Origin: Arion vulgaris
Taxonomy: Eukaryota; Mollusca; Gastropoda; Stylommatophora; Arionidae
Direction: 5' to 3'
DNA length: 64,000 nt
Assembly: GCA_020796225.1 (NCBI GenBank)
Contig: CM036767.1
Span: forward strand, 16,026,427-16,090,426
The translations under genes were made by a program, and so were the position numbers. The notes under the pieces are model-generated. The model was not told the DNA's origin and did not search any database. It was given only the letters and a program-made list of their open reading frames with translations. Numbering within the stretch: the first letter of the stretch is position 1; every line of letters starts with the position of its first letter. This document shows positions 20,907 to 30,103 of this stretch, piece after piece.

Positions 20907-21613
20907 GGGGGGTCTCGTTGCGTAGAGGCTAGATGCTCGGCCCTCGTTCCAAAAGTACTTGGTTCGCTTCCTCGTGGAGCCGTAGCAATATTTTTCTCAG
21001 AGATCACTCATCTCAGTGTAGGACGCCCGCGTGGTGCCGGGGCCCTCTGTGGGAGCAAAGAATAATAACACTGCGACCTACAAGGAATGTCGTAAGAGGC
21101 GACCTAGGTAGGGGCCTAGGGAAGCTACCTTAGTAAATAAAAGCATCGAGAAACCGGATGTGCTTGCCTACTTGTAGGCGCATAACTGGCACAACGTACA
21201 AACGCTCTTAGGCTTGAATCACATACCAATCACAAAGAGTGGTTAACAAGAGGTCGATATGGTGCGTTCGAAGAAGTAGAAGTGTAGGTAAGATCGAGCT
21301 CCTAGTCCTGTCGGAGACGGAAGATAAAACGTAGGTCCCATTTTCAAGTTGACCACGTAAAAGTAACCTTGGCAGTTCAAAATCGTCGATAAGATCAGGC
21401 TGAAAAGCTGCTCCTGGACAAGCAAATTTTTTTTTAAATTAACAAATAAAATTCCTACAAAATATTTTCATCGTTTTCTAAATTACATCGGGGAATCTCG
21501 TGGACGCTAAGGAGTTCGTGCACTGCCGATGAGTCTTCTTGTGTAAGAAAGATATCTGAGCACACATGGTTACTCAACGAAGTGCAATGACGATGTCCAA
21601 TCAATCAATCCAA
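20907..21613 (+). mobile_element. SINE-A copy split by SINE-B
   Basis: Head GGGGTCTCGTTGCGTAGAGG with B box TTGGTTCGCTTCC. The body resumes at TAAGATCGAGCTCCTAGTCC after the insertion and runs to GTGCAATGACGATGTCCAAT. Confidence 0.85.
21023..21280 (+). mobile_element. SINE-B copy with 8-bp TSD, nested in SINE-A
   Basis: AGTGTAGG at 21015-21022 and 21281-21288 flanks a full SINE-B (CGCCCGCGTGGTGCCGGGGC head, GTCGTAAGAGGCGACC core, GAAGAAGTAGA tail). Confidence 0.85.
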
Positions 21614-21687
21614 CACCGTAAAGAGATGTTATCTCTGCAACTAACTACCGTTATGAAATTCCAATAATTGATATCATAGCGCAGACG

Positions 21688-22212
21688 TCTTCTTCAAACG
21701 CTCCATATCGTCAGGTTGGTTAACCACTCTTTGCGTCAGTTGTTAACCACTCTTTGCGTCAGTTGTTAACCGCTCTTTGCGTCAGTTGTTAACCACTCTT
21801 TGCGTCAGTTGTTAACCGCTCTTTGCGTCAGTTGTTAACCGCTCTTTGCGTCAGTTGTTAACCGCTCTTTGCGTCAGTTGTTAACCACTCTTTGCGTCAG
21901 TTGTTAACCACTCTTTGCGTCAGTTGTTAACCACTCTTTGCGTCAGTTGTTAACCCTCTTGCGTCAGTTGTTAACCCTCGTTGCGTCAGTTGTTAACCAC
22001 TCTTTGCGTCAGTTGTTAACCACTCTTTGCGTCAGTTGTTAACCACTCTTTGCGTCAGTTGTTAACCACTCTTTGCGTCAGTTGTTAACCACTCTTTGCG
22101 TCAGTTGTTAACCACTCTTTGTGTCAGTTGTTAACCACTCTTTGTGTCAGTTGTTAACCACTCTTTGTGTCAGTTGTTAACCACTCTTTGTGATTTGTAT
22201 GTGATTCAAGCC
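21688..22212 (-). mobile_element. SINE-B 3' fragment expanded into a minisatellite
   Basis: The left edge (CTTCTTCAAACGCTCCATAT) and right edge (CACTCTTTGTGATTTGTATG..TGATTCAAGCC) are consecutive parts of SINE-B in other copies. Between them sits the tandem array. Confidence 0.75.
21714..22187 (-). repeat. 23-bp minisatellite, about 20 copies, inside SINE-B
   Basis: The unit is TTGTTAACCACTCTTTGCGTCAG with ACCAC/ACCGC and GCGT/GTGT variants. The last units carry GTGTCAG, closer to the flanking SINE text CTTTGTGATTT. This suggests growth from that edge. Confidence 0.95.
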
Positions 22213-22445
22213 TTCTTTTTCTGCGTTCTCACTAGATTGAGATTTCAGATTCTCTAATAAAGGCCGCCGTCTGCCTCAGATTGTCAGTCACGCCATACAG
22301 TTTATCTTGGGAGATGGTGTAAGTGGGCCACCTCTTTCTTCTCAGGTCTGCATACTGTGGAGCTTCTGTAGAATATGTCTTTTGTCATACTCGCCAAGAG
22401 TCAGAAGCACATGTCGTTGATGCCTATCTTGAATTTAGTGTATGG
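22213..22445 (-). mobile_element. Jockey-like LINE, 3'-end fragment
   Basis: The minus strand, with frameshifts, encodes KINCMA/KLYGVTDNLRQTAAF and IRESEISI-stop, followed by GAACGCAGAAAAAGAAG. This resembles the D/KLYG..DNL C-terminus of Jockey-type ORF2. Confidence 0.55.
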
Positions 22446-22525
22446 CAGAATGGCGCGGTCCGGACTCGAACCTGACCTCGACTCACAAGGCAAAGGGCTT
22501 AACCACTTAGCCACATAGAACCCTT
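22446..22525 (-). mobile_element. SINE-E-like tRNA-derived head
   Basis: The reverse complement has CTATGTGGCTAAGTGGTTAAG (A box) and GGTTCGAGTCCGG (B box). The body is not present. Confidence 0.65.
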
Positions 22526-24837
22526 CATCAAGTTGCTCGTGTCATCTCTCATGGTCTCTCTATAACCGATCAGATCTGACGCTATGCTATAACATAACTA
22601 AGCAGATGTGGTACTATGAAATAAGATGTTCTTTCTTACTTTTCTTCTATCTTTCTTTTCTTCTTTATTCCTTTTCTTCTTTCTATCTTTTCTTTTTTCT
22701 ACTATGTTTTAAAAAGAGTTACTTCGTTATTCTAACCACCAGTTGTTTACTAGTAATGCAAACATTTCTAGACAAAAGTTATTGACCAAGGTATCGTCAC
22801 ACACTGAACCACTGTCCCCACGCGATTGTCTTCAATAACAAGACTATAGTGCACTATCTTCCTTTCCTTAGTGATATGTTGTGCATGTTCCATCCACATA
22901 TGATGCGTGTATTCTCTCCAAATGGACAGAAATGTGTGTTACTAATAAAATTTAGCGACCAGAAAACCTCACTTTTTGTACGTCTGACCGAATAGATTAG
23001 AACGCGGCTCCCATGCTGGAGACACGTGTTCAATCCAAGGTAAGTTCAAGTATTTTTTTTTGTCGGAGGCATAAAAGAAAAATCCGAACCTGACCAGTTT
23101 CTGGCAACTGCATAGCCATGCGGTCATTAAATTTCTCCGGCTCTCGTCACCCTGTCATACCAGCATTAATGAGAACAACCCTTTAGTTGCTAAGGACGTA
23201 TATATACGTTTCCCATTCACTTCTAAAGACGCATTAACACGTCTGTTAATATCTCTCCTCTGTGGGCTAAAGACGTGTTAACACGTTATACATTGCTACT
23301 GTCATTGCCATAGGCGTTCTTTCATGTTTGTGACCTAGAACAAAGAGGAACTATTTTTAGCTCAGCCTTCAGAAAGTATGTAATAGCGAAAGGGTTAACA
23401 CCGCAACAGCATATACGGAGATCATTTGACTACAAGTTGAGATCCACTGTGATATGAACAAGTGTTATCAAAAGCAAACTTAGCATTTCCGGTGCGAATC
23501 TTTTGAAAAAATTATTTTAATTTTGAAGAAAATAGTGACATGAAGTATGACGAGGTCGCTTTATTGTACTTAATTGCATATCCTTTACAGAACTTTGCGA
23601 ATTAACCCTCAGCTTTTTAACACTGTGATTTTTCTAGGCATTATTACGTTCAGTAGTTTGCCATTGCTTTCTGAACGGGTGGTACCATCGTCCTTTGTAA
23701 AATCACGCGAAACAACTTGCAACCAAATTGTCCGCAGCGTGATTCGAACTCAGAACGTCGGGGTTAATACACCGAGCACTATCCCCTAAGCCACAGACGC
23801 CACCTATTGTACCTAGGGGAGCGAATAATTTCTGTATAAAGTAGCACCTGGGTTGCCAATTTGACATTTTAAAGGCCAAATTCTAGATATTTGAACGTTT
23901 TTGGCTTCGAAAAGTGTTTGGCCTTTAGGCCGACTTTAGCTTTTTCATAAGCAAACTTCTTTTCTAAAACATGTGTATATTTCTTAAGAACAAATTGGGT
24001 AAATATATTTAATATATGGTTAATATATGGTTTTTGTTGGCATTGTTAAAAAAATATGTTTAGTGCAATAGAAGTATAATACAGAAAAATAATTTGTGTT
24101 GATTGGAAAGAAGAAGTCCATTTAGGAAAGATGGGGTTTTTTAACCGACAGTGAAACGTTTTGGATTGGTGTTCTTCAATGAAAATCGAAAAAATCGTGG
24201 CATATCCTGTACAGGACGTAGCCATCAACCACAGTAAACGAGTCGTTGATTTTCTAGACACCGCTTATACGTTCAGTAGTTTGTCATTGTTTTCTGAATA
24301 CGAGTAATTTAAAAAGCTTGCCACCTGTGCTTTGACTAGTTTAATAACTCCAGTTAGTAATGTTATTATTAAGAGGGTGTTCTCTCCTGTACTATCAGTC
24401 AAAACAAAAGCTAGAAATAGAACGCAGCTACAGCTGTTTGAGGCGACAGTGAGGATAATAACAACTGCTCTTATCTAACAAATGTTGCAAGGATTTTACT
24501 GCCTCCCTAACATGGTAACGTACTTATCTACTGATAAAGTGTATGATGCTGGTTTCTGTGGTGAGGATAGTGATGACCTTGATCTGGAGCTCTTCTTATG
24601 ATGAGAGTATGCCATAGCACTCTTTTTCCTCCTGGTTTTTTTTTACCAGTGTTTGGCGGATTTTCTCAATTTTTAGTTGGCAGCACTGAGTAGCATTAGA
24701 ATGTTCTACAGTTCTCGAATTTTGAAATATTGTTTTAATGTCTTTTTTTCAGTTTGAATCTCTACAGCAGAGTTAGCACGAACGAGAAGATCGTAATGAA
24801 AAAAAGCAATGAAAGAATTTAGCAAAAATGAGAAATT
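22526..24837. other. Mostly unassigned, one SINE head
   Basis: Pyrimidine-rich microsatellite at 22620-22700. A reversed tRNA-like head lies at about 23738-23806 (GTGATTCGAACTCAG.. CCTAAGCCACAGACGCC). A palindrome ACGTGTTAACACGT sits at about 23275. A possible degenerate Penelope hammerhead-like motif lies at 24145-24185 on the minus strand. I see no gene. Confidence 0.35.
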
Positions 24838-25420
24838 TGCATCATCAAATAGCTTGTCCTGAGCAGAACTTTGCCATCTTAACAGTCCTGAATTTCTCTC
24901 TCTCATGGGCCAAATGTCCTGCCTCTGCAGCCGTCATGCTCAAACCATCAGTTACATCCTGAATCCATCTTTTCCGTGGTCTTCCTCTTCTTTTTGCCGG
25001 GATGCCTCCTTCAATGATAGTCTTCTCCAGCCCTTCGTGTCTCTTTATATGTTCAAAATACTTCAATTTTCTCTTTCTTATTTGTAGCATCAGTCAGTTT
25101 TATTTGATTTTGAGCTCTTTCTGGATATATATATATATATATATATCGCCATCTGCCAGCGTGTTCGTAGGCGTTGGACTACGGGTGACTATCCTCTGTG
25201 GTGCGGGTTCAATTCCGCGGGATGGCAGAAAAAGCACAGATTCCCCAGATTTACGGTGTTCGTGGCACCGAACCGAATAGCTGAAAAGCTCAAGTGCTTC
25301 TGGATCGGAAAAATATATATATATATTTGTTCTATTCTCTGTTCATTATCCTCTGACTCTTCTGTTGCCACTGGGAATATGCATGCTCTTAGAAATTTGC
25401 AAAGATGAGAAATTTGTGGA
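24838..25420 (-). mobile_element. LINE 3' end interrupted by SINE-D
   Basis: 24838-25095 (minus) encodes KRKLKYFEHIKRHEGLEKTI, GRPRKRWIQDVTDGLSMTAA and AGHLAHEREKFRT. 25322-25420 encodes RACIFPVATEE, the segment that precedes the LINE tail at 34590-34640. SINE-D and (AT)n sequence separate the pieces. Confidence 0.7.
25146..25312 (+). mobile_element. SINE-D copy in (AT)n
   Basis: GCGTGTTCGTAGGCGTTGG, GGGTTCAATTCCGCG (B box) and AAGTGCTTCTGGATCGGAAA are all present. (AT)n lies on both sides and hides any TSD. One internal segment (GGGTTACGATGTCCATGGC) is deleted. Confidence 0.8.
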
Positions 25421-25611
25421 TTTTTCAAGGAAGAGAATTTAACAAGGAAGAAAGTTGGCATGAAAAAAAGAAAATAACAAGGAAACGAAACAAGCAAGAA
25501 AGAGATTTAACAAGGAAATAATTTAGCAACGAAGAGAAGACATAAAAACAAACAACAACAGAAAAGATGTTTTTGCAAGAAAGAGAAGTTAATAATGAAG
25601 AAAAAATAGCA

Positions 25612-25915
25612 AAGATGGCATTTAGCAAAGAAGAGGAAACAACAAGGATAGCACTGCACCTATTGTAAAGGGTAAAGTGATGGGATTTAGCAAAGAGGAG
25701 ACAGCAAGGATAACACTGCACCTATTGTAAAGTGATGGGATTTAGCAAAGAAGAGGAGACAGCAAGGATAACACTGCACCTATTGTAAAGTGATGGGATT
25801 TAGCAAAGAAGAGGAGACAGCAAGGATAACACTGCACCTATTGTAAAGTGATGGGATTTAGCAAAGAAGAGGAGACAGCAAAGATAACACTGCACCTATT
25901 GTAAAGGGTAAAATG
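25612..25915 (+). repeat. Tandem repeat of about 58 bp, 5 copies
   Basis: GATGGGATTTAGCAAAGAAGAGGAGACAGC.. TAACACTGCACCTATTGTAAAG repeats five times with few differences. Upstream purine-rich sequence (TTTAACAAGGAAGAA) looks like an older degenerate version. Confidence 0.85.
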
Positions 25916-26149
25916 TATAATTTTAAAATTGGGTCTAGTTCTAATGTTATTTAAAATACTATCCACATTCGGTAATATTTGGCGCGTTTAAACGATTTAG
26001 TGGGCCAGAGTTTGAATATGAATCACATAGAGATAGCGAGAGAGAGAGATAAATAGAGAGAGACGATGAGAAACAAACATATCGTTTTCTGTTTCTCACC
26101 CTCTTTCTCTCTCTCTCTCTCTGGATCGATTCTATCTATATACTCTTTG

Positions 26150-26355
26150 TATCCCGATTGACACATAAGGTTTCCACAAGAGACTTCCACTGTTTCCGTT
26201 CTGCTTGCCTTTCTACCAACCGTTTCCTACGTCAGACCACACTCCTTCAACTCTCCACAGTTCTTCTACATTTCCTTTGGACGTCCAGACCATCTCTTCC
26301 CATCCGCTGTCCATCTGAGAGCTGTCCTAGCCAATGCCCCACTGGCGTATAACTC
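26150..26355 (-). mobile_element. LINE 3'-end fragment
   Basis: The minus strand encodes VERQAERKQWKSLVETLCVN, then RDTK, preceded by frameshifted GLDVQRKCRRTVES. This is a typical LINE ORF2 terminus. Confidence 0.6.
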
Positions 26356-26395
26356 TGGATCGATTAGTCAAGTGATAACTGTGTGGTATTTATGT

Positions 26396-26965
26396 CGCAA
26401 GGCGAAGGACTGACTTCAATGCACCGGGTTTCCCCCATATGGCTTCGCCCCTGTCAGCAGAAATAACATGCAATCTGTCTAGAGTGTTGCACACATCACG
26501 AGCTCTGTAGCTCCAGCAGCGGTTCTAGGATCTCATGGAAAAATTACACACGTGACTGTCCAGATTTTCTCTCTCTCGCGATCACCAACCAGACCGATGT
26601 ACCAGATTTCCCCATAAATTATGTTCATGTGGAAATCTGATTCATGCAGCCTTAGCATTGGTGTGGTTTTACGTCACATCTTCAGCACCATTTGGAGCTC
26701 TGGTGCTTATCCTTCTGCGATGTGTCCGGTTTCAGCCAACGTTTACTCGGTTCGTTCTCCGTTTTGTAGCCATATAGTGTTTTTACGGTGTGAGGTAGCT
26801 AGCCCCAAGCCCAACCTCCTTAGTCGTCTCTTACGACATTTGTGGCAGGTAATAGTGGTTCTATTCTTTACACCCAAATTTTGGCCCCGGTAACCACTCG
26901 GGCGACTGTCCAGATTTGAACCCCCAACCTTCAGAACGAGAGGCTCCCTGGTATTTATTGAAATT
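26396..26965 (-). mobile_element. SINE-E copy split by a chimeric retro-insert
   Basis: Reverse SINE-E: TGACTTCAATGCACCGGGTT.. AAAATTACACACGTGACTG, resuming at CCAGATTTGAACCCCCAACC with the reversed B box (TTTGAACCC). The interruption is 26568-26903. Confidence 0.75.
26568..26903 (-). mobile_element. Chimeric insertion: SINE-C head + Jockey LINE 5' and 3' segments
   Basis: GACTGTCCAGATTT at 26554-26567 and 26904-26917 is the TSD. On the minus strand the insert starts as SINE-C (CGCCCGAGTGGTTACCGGGG.. to CTAAGGAGGTTGGGCT). It changes to sequence matching the LINE near 32880-33010 (GATAAGCACCAGAGCTC) and finally to the LINE 3' end (GGTTGGTGATCGCGAGAGAG). One TSD pair around all three parts implies a single insertion event. 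Confidence 0.75.
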
Positions 26966-27004
26966 GTCAAAATAAAAGGTCAACAGTAAAAGATCATGAA
27001 GTGA

Positions 27005-27117
27005 CAGCCCACGCATCAGACAGCCCACGCATCAGACAGCCCCAGCATCAGACAGCCCCACGCATCAGACAGCCCCACGCATCAGACAGCCCCACGCATC
27101 AGACAGCCCCACGACGA
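27005..27117 (+). repeat. 17-bp tandem repeat, about 7 copies
   Basis: CAGACAGCCCCACGCAT repeats with few changes. Confidence 0.9.
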
Positions 27118-27618
27118 CATTGAAGTTATATCTGCATTCGTAACTAATAACAATGTAGATTGTACAAATGAAATCAGAAGACGACCAGCCATGATATTTC
27201 AGTGGATGGTTATTGGTTACTAAACAGTCATCACAGTGCTCCATGCAGACCCATAGGTACTTAGTCTTATCCAACATATATCGAACAGTATGCATACTGA
27301 TGGTTCCCGTGGCGTGCTGATTAAACACAGTTCTCACTCTGCCCCTCAGGCATCCAGTTCTGCTTGTACAACGGGTAACTCCAAACTGCTTAAATCGCTG
27401 AATCGATTCAACATCAATTTTAGTGTCTTCATTCTCTCGCATGCGTTCCCGTGTCCACATTCAACAGACAGTCGCTAAGAGACCGAAGAACATCCCCCCT
27501 ATCCATCTTCAACTCCCCAACAATCGATGCTGTTCATGCAAGCCTGTCAGCTCCAGCATTATCGCAAACACATCTGACCATATGAAAATGATATGCAGTA
27601 GAATAAACATTTAAAACT
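27118..27618. other. No recognised gene
   Basis: A 131-codon minus frame (27065-27460) spans part of the 17-bp repeat and has no motif I recognise. I would not call it a gene. Confidence 0.3.
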
Positions 27619-27821
27619 GGTTTTTTTTCGATCCAGAAGCATTTGAGCTTTCAGCTCTTCGGCTCGGTGCCATGGACATCGTAACCTTCGGTTCGGTGCC
27701 ACGAACACCGTAAATCTGGGGAACCTGTGGCTTTTCTGCCAGCCCGCGGAATTGAACCCGAACTCACAGATGGCTAGTCACCCGTAGTCCAACGCGCTAC
27801 GAACACGCTGGGCAGGCGGGC
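27619..27821 (-). mobile_element. SINE-D copy with 7-bp TSD
   Basis: TAAAACT (27612-27618, with a few tail bases, and 27822-27828) flanks a complete reverse copy from TTTTTTTTCGATCCAGAAGC to GGGCAGGCGGG. Confidence 0.8.
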
Positions 27822-28374
27822 TAAAACTATTCTTAAAAACTAGTGCCTGTTAGATTTCTACTGTTTGTGCTACTTTATTTGGTCGGGGTCGGCACTCAAC
27901 CTAGTTTGGGAACCCCTGATAAACAGAACATTAAATAAGAATGTTCTATTTTTGTTACATCCTGATGGACAAACAACTCCCCTCACCGCCCTTTTTCCCT
28001 CCCATTTCGGGTTTTCCCTAACATTCTATATCATCATATTGGTGGGCTGTATACGGTCCCGATATCACATTTAGTTAGCTTCTTGCGCATGATGTGCATG
28101 CTAACTTGGGCGGGTCATTTCTCCTGAATGAATAGCGTCATTTGGAGGCTATAGATTCAGAGACGTGACTTACTAGACTTATGCTCGTAACAACATTACC
28201 AAGGGAGAGTAAGACAGTGGAGAACGATGGAGAAACTAAAGGATCATTCACACAAAATAAATATTAATTTAACCTAATTTTTAGTAACGGATTCATTAAT
28301 ATGTCAGATTGTTGTTGATCGTTTATGTAATTTTATGAGTTTTCAACTAATAGTTTATGAATGAAACAATGTGT

Positions 28375-28645
28375 AGTTGATAAACTGTGAATTATTGATT
28401 ATGTAATTTTTCAACATATATTCACTTTGTGAAGCTGTTACTCTGTGAATTATTGTAATGAATTTTCAACACAGATTCACTTTGTAAGGCAGGTACGTGT
28501 ATGTGAATTATTGGTTATGTAATTGTTCAACACAGATTCACTTTGTGAAGGCAGGTACGTGTATGTGAATTATTGTTAATGTAATTTTTCAACACAGATT
28601 CACTTTGTAAAGGCAGGTACGTGTATGTGAATTATTCGTTATCCA
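28375..28645 (+). repeat. Tandem repeat of about 62 bp, 4-5 copies
   Basis: GTGAATTATTGGTTATGTAA then TTGTTCAACACAGATTCACTTTGTGAAGGCAGGTACGT repeats. The leftmost unit is the most diverged. Confidence 0.85.
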
Positions 28646-28897
28646 GTTCACTAATCCTGCACACCCTGTCATGCGTCTTTGACCAAGGATCACATATTAA
28701 TCTATGCGACAATTGATTGTGTGTGACGACAGATTAATGTATGCGACGGTTGATTAACTTTAGGTTGACAGGTGGTTTGTTAAGTGGTGGAGTAAGCCAC
28801 TATGTGGCCGAGACGCGACTATCTCAACCGAAGACGAATGTCTTTTTTTTTGGTTATATCAGAGTGTATTGGCTTTTATTCTTTATGTGGCCTGGGG

Positions 28898-30103
28898 CTA
28901 TTCAAAAAATGGACTGTTTGTTGAGTATTGTGTTCTGGTTATGTGTGTGAAATCCGAATAAAGACTTTTGGTATCTTCAGGTTGGTGATTTTTGCTTGAC
29001 CAGATAGTTGGATACCTTCCTTCCTTTGCGTTCCGGCCTAGCCTGATGGACCAACTTCTATCATGAATTTTACTGTTGTTTTTAGGACTCCGTTCCTCCG
29101 TACAGCTTTTCGCGAAGCTCTGTGTGTTGTGGCCAGTACTCTTTCGTATACCTGCTAAACGTTGACAGTCTTGCAAGACGTGTTCTGCCGTCATGTTCCA
29201 TATTGCATGGGCACAGGCTAGTTGTGCTAATTTTAAATTTATGGAACATGTGGGCTCTGAGCTTGTTGTGGCCGGTACGGAGGCGAAATATGGCAACTTG
29301 TTCACTGCGAGAGAGACCATAATATCCGTCACTGTCTGTGTACTGCGGATGGTCTTTTGCCCATTTGCTTCGATAGTGCGAACCGATGGTTGTTTGACTT
29401 CCTCATAGCTGATCTCGAGATCAGTCTGGGGTAGTCGCCCGCCCTCTTTGGCTAGCTTGTCGGCCGCTTCGTTTCCTCTAATGTTGCAGTGTGACGGTAT
29501 CCACTGGATGACGGTGCGTTTGAGTGAACTCGTTAGTTCAGCGAGGGACGTTTTGGGCTCATTCATCTCAGTTTTGCCGACGCTTTTGAGTGCCGTGATG
29601 ACCGATAGAGCATCGGTGAATATCACGACCTTGTTGCGTGTAGTGTTTCTTCTCTCCAAGATCATTTCGGCCGCCTCTTTGATTGCCTCTGCCTCAGCTC
29701 GGTAGTTATTCGAGTATTTGCCAGTTGCAATCGCTTTCTTGACCGTGACTTTCTTTGAGATTTTAAGCACTATTCCTCCTCCGCAATCGCTTATTGCGTT
29801 ATTTGCCGATCCGTCCGTGTAGACGTGCGTCCACTCATTTTCAGGGTACTCTGATTCTATGTGCTCTTCTGCTGCAGTTTTTCTGTCGAGGTTTGTTTGA
29901 TCCCTTTTGCTCAGTATGCCTAGGATTGATTCCCTTAGTTCTGGCATTTTTGTTTTCCATGGCGGACACTTGTCGATTGCCGGGATTGGTTTGGCTGTAC
30001 ATTTGGACAGGACTGGATGGTCTGTGGTCAGTGCGTTAGAGATTCTAACAAAGTTAGATCTCTGTATTCTCCACTTTCTGGATACATACATTCTTTCATG
30101 CAT
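28898..30103 (-). CDS. RNase H and C-terminal part of the LINE ORF2 (longest intact frame, 401 codons)
   Basis: It carries the four RNase H acidic positions: HVYTDGSANN, NNYRAEAEAIKEA, VVIFTDALSVITAL and WIPSHCNIRGNEAADKLAKE. A frameshift near the C-terminus replaces the normal HTELREKLYGG ending, so the frame reads out into flanking DNA and stops at 28898. It is a retroelement remnant, not a host gene. Confidence 0.7.
   Translation of the reverse strand: MHERMYVSRKWRIQRSNFVRISNALTTDHPVLSKCTAKPIPAIDKCPPWKTKMPELRESILGILSKRDQTNLDRKTAAEEHIESEYPENEWTHVYTDGSANNAISDCGGGIVLKISKKVTVKKAIATGKYSNNYRAEAEAIKEAAEMILERRNTTRNKVVIFTDALSVITALKSVGKTEMNEPKTSLAELTSSLKRTVIQWIPSHCNIRGNEAADKLAKEGGRLPQTDLEISYEEVKQPSVRTIEANGQKTIRSTQTVTDIMVSLAVNKLPYFASVPATTSSEPTCSINLKLAQLACAHAIWNMTAEHVLQDCQRLAGIRKSTGHNTQSFAKSCTEERSPKNNSKIHDRSWSIRLGRNAKEGRYPTIWSSKNHQPEDTKSLYSDFTHITRTQYSTNSPFFE

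Noticed and set aside
24046..24261. 71-codon frame plus GTGAAACGTTTTGG as a Penelope remnant
   Set aside because: Only a short degenerate resemblance to the hammerhead-like motif; no arms, TSD or RT motif.
25002..25280. 92-codon + frame as a protein
   Set aside because: It is the antisense of a LINE tail running through (AT)n into SINE-D.
27065..27460. 131-codon minus-strand frame as a gene
   Set aside because: It overlaps a 17-bp tandem repeat and shows no motif or coding bias I can recognise.
28375..28645. CRISPR-like array (regular 62-bp repeats)
   Set aside because: There are no distinct spacers: the whole 62-bp unit repeats. The context is a eukaryotic genome.
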